DNA from: Streptomyces antioxidans
GTDB lineage: Bacteria; Actinomycetota; Actinomycetes; Streptomycetales; Streptomycetaceae
Assembly: GCF_000968685.2 (NCBI RefSeq)
Contig: NZ_LAKD02000055.1
Coordinates: 62,001 to 126,000 of the forward strand
Direction of reading: 5' to 3'
DNA length: 64,000 nucleotides
The translations under genes were made by a program, and so were the position numbers. The stretch's first letter is position 1, and every line of letters starts with the position of its first letter. Under the pieces are notes generated by a model. That model searched no databases. It was not told the origin of the DNA and saw only the letters and a list, made by a program, of their open reading frames with translations. Positions 17,877-25,787 of the stretch are shown piece after piece.

Positions 17877-18971
17877 ATGCACACGCACGCTGCGCGACCA
17901 CAGGACCGGCGGACCGCACTGCTGCGCCGGGCGGCCCTGTTCGAATTTCCGGCCTCGGCCGACCTCAGTCCCGGCACCGAGGCGGCCAGGCACCACACCA
18001 TCCAATGGCTCTCGCGGTTCGGCGTCTTCGAGGACCGCGCGTCCGTCGCGGAGTACGACGCGCTCCGCTTCGATGTGCTGGCGGGCCTGTTCTACCCCCG
18101 GGCGGCCGGTGCCGATCTGAACCTGGGCAGTGACCTCGTGGGCTGGTACTTCGTCTTCGACGACCAGTTCGACGGGGAGCTGGGCTGCCGCCCGGAGGCG
18201 GTGGCACGGCTGGTGGCGGACGTCATACGGATCAGCGAAGAGGACCTGGCGCACGGCGGGGCGGAGGACGGCGACGGGCCGCTCCTGGAGAGCTTCCGCG
18301 ACCTGTGGCGCCGGATCAACTCCGGGCGGCCCCAGGTGTGGCGGGACCGCTTCCGCCACCACTGGCTGGAATATCTGCACTCCTACCACCGCGAGGCCCT
18401 GGAGCGTACCGGCGCACTGCCCGCGGCCGGCGGCGCGGACGCGCCGCGCTCGGTGGAGGACGTGCTGGCGCTGCGGCGCCATTCGATAGGCGTACAGCCC
18501 TGTCTCGATCTGAACGAGCCGTTCGGCGGCTACACCCTGCCGCCCGCGCTGCACGGCGGCTTCCCGCTGGAACGGATGCGGGAGGCCACGGACGACGTGG
18601 TGGTCTTCACCAATGACATCGCCTCCCTGGACAAGGAGCTGGCGGTCGGCGACGTCCACAACAGTGTCATCGTCCAGCGGGAGCGCACGGGTGGCGAACT
18701 GGAGGACGCGGTACGTCATATCGCCGACCTGGCCAACACCCGCTACCGCTGGTTCGAGGAGACCGCGGCCGAGCTGCCCGGGCTGCTCGCCGAGGCGGGG
18801 GCCGACCCGGACACCCACCGCGCAGTGGCGCGCTATGTGGACGGCATGCGGCATGTGATGGCGGGCAACCTGGGCTGGTCGCTGCGTACGGCCCGGTACG
18901 ACGAGCAGGGCACCGAGGCGGTCAGCGGGGGACGGCAGCGGCCCTGGGCCCAGCTGACCGGCGCCCAGTAG
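17877..18971 (+). CDS. Class I sesquiterpene synthase
   Basis: A 364-residue cytosolic terpene cyclase with all three signatures of the family. The aspartate-rich motif is DDQFD (95-99), the NSE triad is NDIASLDKE (N246, S250, E254) and the C-terminal Arg-Tyr pair is R340-Y341. These bind the Mg-diphosphate of an isoprenyl substrate, most likely farnesyl diphosphate given the pentalenene-synthase-like size and FDDQFD motif. No P450 or prenyltransferase is adjacent, so the product may be an unmodified volatile hydrocarbon or alcohol. The product cannot be predicted here. The LAL gene lies divergently upstream. Confidence 0.88.
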   Translation: MHTHAARPQDRRTALLRRAALFEFPASADLSPGTEAARHHTIQWLSRFGVFEDRASVAEYDALRFDVLAGLFYPRAAGADLNLGSDLVGWYFVFDDQFDGELGCRPEAVARLVADVIRISEEDLAHGGAEDGDGPLLESFRDLWRRINSGRPQVWRDRFRHHWLEYLHSYHREALERTGALPAAGGADAPRSVEDVLALRRHSIGVQPCLDLNEPFGGYTLPPALHGGFPLERMREATDDVVVFTNDIASLDKELAVGDVHNSVIVQRERTGGELEDAVRHIADLANTRYRWFEETAAELPGLLAEAGADPDTHRAVARYVDGMRHVMAGNLGWSLRTARYDEQGTEAVSGGRQRPWAQLTGAQ

Positions 18972-19059
18972 GCCGGTCCCCCGCCCAGCTGCCGTTCCAC
19001 CGCACCCCAACCCAACTACCGGGTAGCGCCGCTCAACTGCCCTGGCGCCGCTCGATCGC

Positions 19060-20892
19060 TCAGCTCGCGTACAGCTGCTCGATCTGCGCGGCGCAGAGCT
19101 TGTACACCGCGTCGCGCCGCGTCTTGAGCGAGGCCGTCAACGTCCCGTCCGCCACGGTGAATTCATTCGGGAGGATGCGGAAGGCCCGGATCGACTCCGC
19201 CCTGGACACCGAGAGGTTCGCCGTGGAGACCGCCTGCTGGATCTCCGCGTGCAGCGCCTTGTTCGCCGACGCGTGCTCCCGGCCGACCGGGAGCCGCGTG
19301 CCGACCGCCTGGTGCCAGCGCCTGAGCATCTCGGCGTCCAGGGTGATCAGCGCCCCGATGAAGGGGCGGTTGTCGCCCACCAGCACGCACTGCGAGATCA
19401 GAGGATGCGCCCGCAGCCGCTCCTCCAGCGGCAGCGGGGAGACGCTCTTGCCGCCGCTGGTGATGATGATGTCCTTCTTACGGCCGGTGATGGTCAGATA
19501 GCCCTCGCCATCGAGGTGTCCGACGTCTCCGGTGCGCAGCCAGCCGTCGCGCAGCGCGGTCGCGGTGGCCTTGGGATCGTCCACATAGCCCGCGAAGACG
19601 GTGCCGCCGCGCACCCAGATCTCGCCGTCCGGCGCGATGCGCACCGCCGTGCCCGGCATCGGGCGGCCCACGGTGCCGTGCCGGGGGCGGCCGGGCGGCT
19701 GCGAGGTGACGGCGGCGGTGGTCTCGGTGAGACCGTAGCCGTTGTAGATGGTGATCCCGGCGCCCGCGAACATCAGCCCCAGCTCCCGGCTGAACGGTGA
19801 GCCGCCGGTGACCGCGTAGCGCACCCGGCCGCCCAGGACGGCTCTCAGCCGCCGGTAGACCACGTGGTCGAAGGCGGCGTGGGCGGCCCTGAGCCCGGGG
19901 CCCGGCCCCTTGCCCGCGCCCTGGCTGTGCTGCTCGACCGCCGCCGCGTAGCGCACCGCCGTGTCCATGGCCCGCTCGAAGAGCGAGCCCTTGCCCGCGT
20001 CCTGGGCAGCGGTCCGTGCGGCCCCGAGGATCCGCTCGAAGATGTAGGGCACCGCGAAGACGCAGGTGGGGTGGAAGGACTGGAAGGACGGCAGCAGGGA
20101 CGACGGGCTGAGCTCGGGCTCGTGCCCCATGAGGATGCCGCTGCGCACACAGAGCACTTGGACCATCAGTCCGTAGATGTGTGCCAGGGGGAGGAAGGCG
20201 AGGATGGCGGGCTGCTGCCCGGCCTCGGCGAACAGCCCTCTCCAGCCGGCGAACACGGTGTCGCACTCGGCGGCGAGATTGGCGTGGGTGATCATGCATC
20301 CCAGGGGCCGCCCCGTGGTGCCGGAGGTGTAGCAGATGACCGCCGTACTGCGCGGTTCGGCGAGCCAGCGCCGCTCGGTGACCAGTTCGTCCTGGACCCC
20401 GGCGCCGCGCCGCCACAGCTCCGTGACGCACTCCTGGTCCATCTGCCATATGGAGCGCAGCACGGGAAGGGTGTCGCAGACGGCGCCGACCGTCATGGCG
20501 TCGTCCTCGCCCTCCACCACCACGGCCACGGCCCGTGTCTGCTCCAGGATCCAGCGCACCTGCTCCGCCGAGGAGGTGGGGTAGACGGTCACCACCTGGG
20601 CGCCGACGGACCACACGGCATAGCTGAACAGCGTCCACTCGTAGCGCGTCCTGGCCATCAGGGCCACCCGGTCGCCGAACCGCACTCCCTCGGCCAGCAG
20701 GCCCTTCGCCAGTGCCAGGACCTCGTCCCGGAAGGCGGCGGCGGTCACCGGGGTCCACCGGCCGCGGTCGGCGGCGTCGCGCCGGGCGAACTGGATCCGG
20801 TCAGGTTCGCGGTCCGCCGTCTCGTACACCGAGTCCGCGAGCCCGCCCGCGCGCAGCGGTTCCACCATATGAGGGAGACTGAATTCGCGCAC
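19060..20892 (-). CDS. Long-chain fatty-acid--CoA ligase, FadD15-like
   Basis: A 610-residue AMP-forming ligase that activates fatty acids with ATP and CoA. The phosphate loop is YTSGTTGRPLG, where the usual Lys of PKG is Leu. The adenylate motifs are YGLTETTAAV and GWLRTGDVGHLD, and the C-terminal region LTASLKTRR keeps the expected catalytic Lys. The start is GTG at 20892 with GGGAG upstream. It converges with the sesquiterpene synthase and has a 342-bp upstream gap. It probably feeds general beta-oxidation or lipid synthesis. Confidence 0.87.
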   Translation of the reverse strand: MREFSLPHMVEPLRAGGLADSVYETADREPDRIQFARRDAADRGRWTPVTAAAFRDEVLALAKGLLAEGVRFGDRVALMARTRYEWTLFSYAVWSVGAQVVTVYPTSSAEQVRWILEQTRAVAVVVEGEDDAMTVGAVCDTLPVLRSIWQMDQECVTELWRRGAGVQDELVTERRWLAEPRSTAVICYTSGTTGRPLGCMITHANLAAECDTVFAGWRGLFAEAGQQPAILAFLPLAHIYGLMVQVLCVRSGILMGHEPELSPSSLLPSFQSFHPTCVFAVPYIFERILGAARTAAQDAGKGSLFERAMDTAVRYAAAVEQHSQGAGKGPGPGLRAAHAAFDHVVYRRLRAVLGGRVRYAVTGGSPFSRELGLMFAGAGITIYNGYGLTETTAAVTSQPPGRPRHGTVGRPMPGTAVRIAPDGEIWVRGGTVFAGYVDDPKATATALRDGWLRTGDVGHLDGEGYLTITGRKKDIIITSGGKSVSPLPLEERLRAHPLISQCVLVGDNRPFIGALITLDAEMLRRWHQAVGTRLPVGREHASANKALHAEIQQAVSTANLSVSRAESIRAFRILPNEFTVADGTLTASLKTRRDAVYKLCAAQIEQLYAS

Positions 20893-21234
20893 AACACTCC
20901 CTTTTCAGCCGACTTTCCACCCCGCGCAACGGGGAGGTGGGAGGGAAAACTACCGCCCGGGGCCGGGGCTGCATAGAGCGGCGGACGATTCCGTTCCCAC
21001 CCGTGGAGACCCGGCACGACCTGCCCGTGTTACCGTGAGTCACGCTCATGTTTCGGTGCGGGTCGCGAAGGATGAGTGAAGCCGCGATGAACTCATGGGA
21101 AACCAACTCGGCGGCCATCGCGGCGGTATGAGGCGCCATCGGGCTTCCGTCATGTTCTGATCCTGGCCGATAACGCGCCGCGGGGCGGGCCATCCGATCC
21201 GGCCGGACCCGCCGCCCCGATCGCCCTCCCCGGT
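20893..21234. other. Intergenic region upstream of the FadD15-like gene
   Basis: The 342-bp gap should hold the ligase promoter and the 3' end of the DUF397 transcript. A weak GC-rich inverted repeat near 21180-21212 could terminate the DUF397 gene. Nothing else was recognised. Confidence 0.45.
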
Positions 21235-21480
21235 TCAGGTGAGGTCGAACTCCCCCTCACGCGCGCCCAGGACGAAGGCGCGCCACTCGGCCGGGGTGAA
21301 GATCAGCACCGGGCCCTCGGGACGGCGGCCGTGCCGCATCGCGATGAACCCCTCGACGAAGGCGATCTCCACATCGCCCACGCCCTGGCTGCTCGACCGC
21401 CATTGGGCGTCCGAGAGGTCGAGTTCGGGCTTCTCGCCGCTTCCTGTCAGTGGCTGTTCGGTGGTGGTGGTATCGGCCAC
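21235..21480 (-). CDS. DUF397 domain protein
   Basis: An 81-residue protein containing the core WRSSSQGVGDVEIAFVEGFIAMRHGRRPEGPVLIFTPAEWRAFVLGAREGEFD, typical of DUF397. In Streptomyces these small proteins usually sit beside an XRE-type regulator and are thought to antagonise it. No such partner lies next to it here, so it is an orphan copy. Cytosolic; the exact role is unknown. Confidence 0.8.
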   Translation of the reverse strand: MADTTTTEQPLTGSGEKPELDLSDAQWRSSSQGVGDVEIAFVEGFIAMRHGRRPEGPVLIFTPAEWRAFVLGAREGEFDLT

Positions 21481-21573
21481 GTCAGCTCATCCTCCCGGAT
21501 CGTCGTCCGCGCCCCACCCTAGCGATCGTGGCCGGTGCCGCACAGGCCACGAAAGGAGGAGTGAGCAGGAGCC

Positions 21574-22740
21574 TCAACCGGCGGGTGGCGTGTCCGCGAC
21601 CACCCACATCGAGAAGAACTGCGAGCCTCCGCCATAGGCGTGGCCGAGCGCCTTGCGGGCGCCGTCCACCTGGTGTTCGCCCGCCCGTCCGCGCACCTGG
21701 AGCGCGGCCTCGGCGAACCGCAGCATGCCGGACGCCCCGATGGGGTTGGTGGACAGCACTCCGCCCGAGGGGTTGACCGGAAGGTCGCCGCCGAGCTCGG
21801 TCACCCCCGACTCGGTGAGCTTCCAGCCCTCCCCCTCGTCCGCGAAGCCCAGGTTCTCCAGCCACATGGGCTCGTACCAGCTGAAGGGCACGTACATCTC
21901 CACCGCGTCGATCTCCCGGCGCGGGTCGGTGATCCCGGCCTGGCGGTAGACATCGGCCGCGCAGTCCCGGCCGGCCCTCGGCGAGACGAAGTCCTTCCCC
22001 GCGAAGAGCGTCGGCTCGCTGCGCATGGCGCCGCCGTGCATCCAGGCGGGCGGATACGGGGCGCGGTCCGCGCCCGCGCGGTCGGTGAGCACCATGGCGC
22101 AGGCGCCGTCCGACGAGGGGCAGGTCTCGGAGTAGCGGATGGGGTCCCACAGCATCGGGGAGGACCGCACCTGGTCCAGCGTCAGATCGTGTTCGTGGAG
22201 ATGCGCGTAGGGGTTGCGCAGGGCGTTGCGGCGGTCCTTGTAGGCCACGAGGGCGCCGACGCCGGAGGGCGCGCCGGTGCGCCGCATATACGCCCGGACA
22301 TGGGGTGCGAAGAAGCCGCCCGCCCCGGCCAGCAGCGGCTGCTGGAAGGGGATCGGCAGGGACAGCCCCCACATGGCGTTCGACTCCGACTGCTTCTCGA
22401 AGGCGAGGGTGAGGACGGTCCGGTGGACACGGGCGGCGACCAGGCCCGCGGCCACCAGCGCGGTGGAGCCGCCGACCGAGCCCGCGGTGTGCACCCGCAG
22501 CATCGGCTTGCCGACCGCGCCGAGCGCGTCGGCGAGGTACAGCTCCGGCATCATCACGCCCTCGAAGAAGTCGGGGGCCTTGCCGATGACCACGGCGTCG
22601 ATGTCCGGCCAGGTCAACTGGGCGTCCTCGAGGGCCCGTACCGCGGCCTCACGGACCAGCCCGGCGATGGAGACGTCGCGGCGCGCGGCGGTGTGCTTGG
22701 TCTGGCCGATCCCGACGACGGCCACCGGCTCCTTCGTCAC
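21574..22740 (-). CDS. Thiolase-fold lipid-transfer protein, Ltp3-like aldolase candidate
   Basis: A 388-residue thiolase-fold protein. The usual active-site Cys region reads HTAGSVGGSTAL with no Cys, and the usual GHP motif reads NPSGGVLSTNPIGASG, so His is also absent. It should not be a normal thiolase. Actinobacterial Ltp proteins of this kind act as retro-aldolases on sterol side-chain CoA thioesters, often needing a DUF35 partner, which lies two genes upstream. The GTG start at 22740 overlaps the previous stop by 4 nt (GTGA), showing translational coupling. Length and gene order match mycobacterial Ltp3. Function is inferred. Confidence 0.8.
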   Translation of the reverse strand: MTKEPVAVVGIGQTKHTAARRDVSIAGLVREAAVRALEDAQLTWPDIDAVVIGKAPDFFEGVMMPELYLADALGAVGKPMLRVHTAGSVGGSTALVAAGLVAARVHRTVLTLAFEKQSESNAMWGLSLPIPFQQPLLAGAGGFFAPHVRAYMRRTGAPSGVGALVAYKDRRNALRNPYAHLHEHDLTLDQVRSSPMLWDPIRYSETCPSSDGACAMVLTDRAGADRAPYPPAWMHGGAMRSEPTLFAGKDFVSPRAGRDCAADVYRQAGITDPRREIDAVEMYVPFSWYEPMWLENLGFADEGEGWKLTESGVTELGGDLPVNPSGGVLSTNPIGASGMLRFAEAALQVRGRAGEHQVDGARKALGHAYGGGSQFFSMWVVADTPPAG

Positions 22741-23798
22741 GAGGCATCCCCTTCCAGGACGGCCACCAGGTTCTGCTGGAGACAGGGGCCCGAGGTGGCG
22801 TGGGCGAGGGCCCGGTCGGCGGCGCCGCGGTGGATGGCGGCGGCGGCCTCGCCGAGCCGGATCAGCCCGGCGGCCATCATGGGGTTGGCGGCCAGCGCCC
22901 CGCCGGACGGATTGACCCGTACGTCCTCTCCCAGCCGCAGCGCACGGCGGAGGATCAGCTCCTGCGAGGTGAACGGCGCGTGCAGCTCGGCGAGGTCGAC
23001 GGGGGCCTCGAAGGCGCCCGCGCGCTCGGCGGCGAGCCGGGTGGACGGGGAGCGGGTGAGGTCGCGTACGCCGAGGCCGTGGGCCTCCGTCCGGTGGTCC
23101 ATGCCGCGGATCCAGGCGGGGCGGCGGCAGAGCCGGCGCGCGGTGTCCCCGGCGGCGAGCACGACGGCGGCCGCGCCGTCGCCGACCGGCGGGCAGTCGT
23201 GGCGGCGCAGCGGCCGCACCAGATACGGCTCGTCCAGCAGGGCCTCGGGCGGCGGTGAACCGGCCAGCTGGGCATGGGGGTTGTCCTCGGCGGCGGTCCG
23301 GCTGCGCACCGCGACCCCGGCCAGCGCCCGCTGGTCCGTATCCCCCTCGTCCAGCAGCGCCTGGGCCTGGAGTGCGGCGAGGGCGACCGAGTCCGGCCAC
23401 AGGGGCGCCACGTAGTACGGGTCGAGCTGGCGGGTGAGGACCTCCCGCAGATCGCCGGGCGAGGACTTGCCGTAGGAGTAGACGAGCGCGGTCTCGGCCT
23501 CGCCCGTCAGCAGCCGCGTCCACGCCTCGTACAGCGCCCAGGCGCCGTCCATCTCCACGTGGGACTCCGCGATGGGCGGCCAGGCGCCGACGCCGTCGAG
23601 GGTCATGGTGAAGGAGAAGGCGCGGCCCGCCAGGTAGTCGCAGGAGCCGGAGCAGGTGAAGTCGATCTCGCCCGCGCGGAGTCCGGTGGCGTCGAGCACC
23701 TGGTGGAGGACGGGCATCACCATCTCGACCTCGGAGGTCTCCGCGGTGTCGCGTCGGTGGTCGCTCTGGCCGAAGGCGACGATGGCCACCTCTCGCAT
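22737..23798 (-). CDS. Thiolase-fold lipid-transfer protein, Ltp4-like
   Basis: A 353-residue thiolase-fold protein starting MREVAIVAFGQSDHRRD. At the Cys-nucleophile position it reads ESHVEMDGAWALYEAW, and the GHP motif is replaced by NPSGGALAANPMMAAG. Both classical thiolase residues are therefore missing. It starts directly after the DUF35 gene stop and overlaps the next gene, so the three are translated together. By length and order it resembles mycobacterial Ltp4, with which Ltp3 and a DUF35 protein could form a side-chain-cleaving complex. This assignment is inferred from similarity remembered, not computed. Confidence 0.78.
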   Translation of the reverse strand: MREVAIVAFGQSDHRRDTAETSEVEMVMPVLHQVLDATGLRAGEIDFTCSGSCDYLAGRAFSFTMTLDGVGAWPPIAESHVEMDGAWALYEAWTRLLTGEAETALVYSYGKSSPGDLREVLTRQLDPYYVAPLWPDSVALAALQAQALLDEGDTDQRALAGVAVRSRTAAEDNPHAQLAGSPPPEALLDEPYLVRPLRRHDCPPVGDGAAAVVLAAGDTARRLCRRPAWIRGMDHRTEAHGLGVRDLTRSPSTRLAAERAGAFEAPVDLAELHAPFTSQELILRRALRLGEDVRVNPSGGALAANPMMAAGLIRLGEAAAAIHRGAADRALAHATSGPCLQQNLVAVLEGDAS

Positions 23799-24758
23799 CT
23801 ACAACAGCTCCTTGTAGGTGTCGTAGTCGGCGTCGGGTTCGCCGGTGGGGCGGTAGTGGTCGGGGTAGCGGCCGTCCTCGCTCCATACGGGCTCCACCCG
23901 CAGCCCCATGCGCACCTCGTCGTAGGGGATGCCGCCGATGCGCGCGTGCAGGGCCAGATCGGCGCCGTCCAGGGCGATGTGGGCGTAGACGTACGGCACG
24001 TCGATGTCGAGGTTGCGGGCCTTGATGTTGACGATGCAGAAGGTGGTGACCGTGCCGCGGGGGCCGACCTCCACCTGCTCGTCGGGGGCGATGCCGCAGG
24101 TGGGGCAGGCCCCCCGGGGCGGGACGTACACCTTGCGACAGGACGGGCAGCGCTCCCCGTAGGTGGTGCGATCGGCGAGGGCCCTCAGATAGCGCGACTG
24201 GGCGCGGCCGGGCGCGTAGGTGTAGTCGAGGCGGGCGGGGGCCACGATGCCGGTGACGGGATCGGCGAACTCCCCGCTGTGCGGTACGGCTTCGCCGCCC
24301 TCGGGGCCCTCGTACGGTTCGAAGCAGGCGATGTCGGTGATGGCGCCCCCGCGCTCCCCGGCCCAGCGGATCCGCACCCGCATCCCGGTGCGCACGGCCT
24401 CGGGGCCGGGTGCGTCGAGGGCGTGGAGGAGGGCGGTGTGCGCGCCGTCCAGCCGCACCAGCACCCAGGCGAAGGGGGTGCTCAGGGGCTGGCCGCGGCG
24501 CGGCGAGGGGTTCCAGGCCCAGGTGGTGACGGTGCCGGTGGGGGCGACCTCGACGAGTTCGGACAGTTCGCCGGCGGTGACCGGGTCGTATTCGACGGGC
24601 GGCACCAGCACCCGGCCGTCGGTGGTGCGCACCCCGAGCACGGTCCGTGTCCGCAGTCCGGTGAGGAAGGCGCTCTGCACCGGGCCGAGGGAGCGGGTGA
24701 ACGGGAACTCGACGACCAGGGGCGCCTGGAGTGCCTGGGGTGAGGGGGCCGGGGTCAT
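23799..24758 (-). CDS. Double OB-fold DUF35 protein with zinc ribbon (Rv3521-like)
   Basis: A 319-residue protein with two DUF35-type OB folds (about 45-150 and 220-300). The second is preceded by a rubredoxin-like zinc ribbon (CPSC...CPTC near residues 200-220). DUF35 proteins bind and activate partner Ltp thiolases or aldolases and contact acyl-CoA. It lies immediately 5' of two Ltp genes (0-nt spacing to the next), consistent with a stoichiometric complex. Cytosolic. A role in sterol-like side-chain cleavage is inferred. Confidence 0.82.
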   Translation of the reverse strand: MTPAPSPQALQAPLVVEFPFTRSLGPVQSAFLTGLRTRTVLGVRTTDGRVLVPPVEYDPVTAGELSELVEVAPTGTVTTWAWNPSPRRGQPLSTPFAWVLVRLDGAHTALLHALDAPGPEAVRTGMRVRIRWAGERGGAITDIACFEPYEGPEGGEAVPHSGEFADPVTGIVAPARLDYTYAPGRAQSRYLRALADRTTYGERCPSCRKVYVPPRGACPTCGIAPDEQVEVGPRGTVTTFCIVNIKARNLDIDVPYVYAHIALDGADLALHARIGGIPYDEVRMGLRVEPVWSEDGRYPDHYRPTGEPDADYDTYKELL

Positions 24759-24815
24759 GGGGGTGGGTCTCCTTCCGCGCGGCCGGTGGGTGGGCGGCGG
24801 GCCGAGGTCTGGGGG

Positions 24816-25622
24816 TCACGCCCGGCGGTAGACCGGCGGCCGTTTCTCCGCGAAGGCCCTCGAGCCCTCCTTGGCGTCGGCGGTGTCGAAGATGGGCCAG
24901 CCGCGCTCGAGTTCGGACCTCAGGCCGTCGGTCTCGGTCATCTCCGCGGTCTCGTAGACGGACGCCTTGACCGCCTCGACGGCCAGCGGGCCGTTGGCGT
25001 TGATGAGTTCGGCGAGCTCCAGGGCCTTCTCGAGCGCCGTGCCGTCCGGGACGACATGGCCGATCAGCCCGATCCGCGCCGCCTCCTCGGCCGGGTAGGG
25101 GCGCCCGGTGAGCAGCATCTCCAGGGCGTGGGTGCGGGGCAGTTGGCGGGCCAGGCGTACGGTGGAGCCGCCGATGGGGAACAGCCCGCGCCGCACCTCG
25201 AAGAGTCCGAAGGTGGCACCGCGGCCCGCGACCCGGATGTCGGTGCCCTGGAGGATCTCGGTGCCGCCCGCGACACAGGGGCCCTCGACGGCGGCGATCA
25301 CCGGCTTGCGCGGCCGGTGGTGGCGGAGCATCGCCTTCCAGTGCAGATCGGGATCGGCCGCGAGGCGGTCGCGTACGTGCTCCCGGTCCATCCGGCCGCC
25401 GCCCGCAAGCGCCTTGAGGTCCATTCCCGCGCAGAAGGCCCCACCGGCGCCGGTGAGCACCACGGAGCGCACGGCGTCGTCCTCGTCGGCCTCGGTCCAG
25501 CCGTCGTACAGCCCGACCAGCATCGGCAGTGAGAGCGCGTTCCTGGCCTCGGGCCGGTTCAGGGTGAGCACCAGGGTCGCGCCGACGCGCTCGGCGATGA
25601 GGTGTTCGGTCCCGCTTGTCAC
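24816..25622 (-). CDS. Enoyl-CoA hydratase, EchA19-like
   Basis: A 268-residue crotonase. The oxyanion-hole segments are GGAFCAGMDLKAL (about 60-72) and EGPCVAGGTEILQGTDIRVA (about 112-131), and the C-terminal DAKEGSRAFAEKRPP is conserved. Much of the sequence matches my recollection of mycobacterial EchA19, which hydrates steroid side-chain enoyl-CoAs. GTG start at 25622. It is the first gene of a four-gene minus-strand operon and is divergent from a FadD19-like ligase, the same arrangement as echA19/fadD19 in M. tuberculosis. Steroid specificity is inferred. Confidence 0.85.
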   Translation of the reverse strand: MTSGTEHLIAERVGATLVLTLNRPEARNALSLPMLVGLYDGWTEADEDDAVRSVVLTGAGGAFCAGMDLKALAGGGRMDREHVRDRLAADPDLHWKAMLRHHRPRKPVIAAVEGPCVAGGTEILQGTDIRVAGRGATFGLFEVRRGLFPIGGSTVRLARQLPRTHALEMLLTGRPYPAEEAARIGLIGHVVPDGTALEKALELAELINANGPLAVEAVKASVYETAEMTETDGLRSELERGWPIFDTADAKEGSRAFAEKRPPVYRRA

Positions 25623-25644
25623 GGCGTCCTCCCGTCTCGAGACC

Positions 25645-25658
25645 TAGAACAGGTTGCA
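25645..25658. promoter_or_regulatory. KstR-type operator candidate
   Basis: TAGAACAGGTTGCA fits TnnAACnnGTTnnA, the consensus of the mycobacterial sterol regulator KstR. It lies 22 bp upstream of the echA19-like start in the echA19/fadD19-like divergent promoter. The motif is short, so a chance match is possible. Confidence 0.5.
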
Positions 25659-25680
25659 GCAGCCGGGGACCGACTTCAAG

Positions 25681-25707
25681 AGAAATCTGATGCCCAGTCA
25701 GATTTCT
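25681..25707. promoter_or_regulatory. Perfect palindromic operator in the echA19/fadD19-like promoter
   Basis: Arms AGAAATCTGA (25681-25690) and TCAGATTTCT (25698-25707) are perfect inverted repeats around 7 bp. The 17-bp core TCTGATGCCCAGTCAGA (25686-25702) resembles sites at 30907 and 32149, suggesting one TetR-type repressor. The regulator is not obviously in this window. Confidence 0.75.
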
Positions 25708-25787
25708 TGTTCCACGGGCCTTCCCACCTCATCCCGGCGCGGCTCTAATGAGCGCCGAGCCGCCGGATCGAGGGGTCAGGAGGAGTC

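Noticed and set aside
21574..24819. 1081-codon single ORF reading through thiolase, second thiolase and DUF35 regions
   Set aside because: Only the last 388 codons match a protein family in that frame; the two genes upstream are encoded in different frames with coupled starts and stops.
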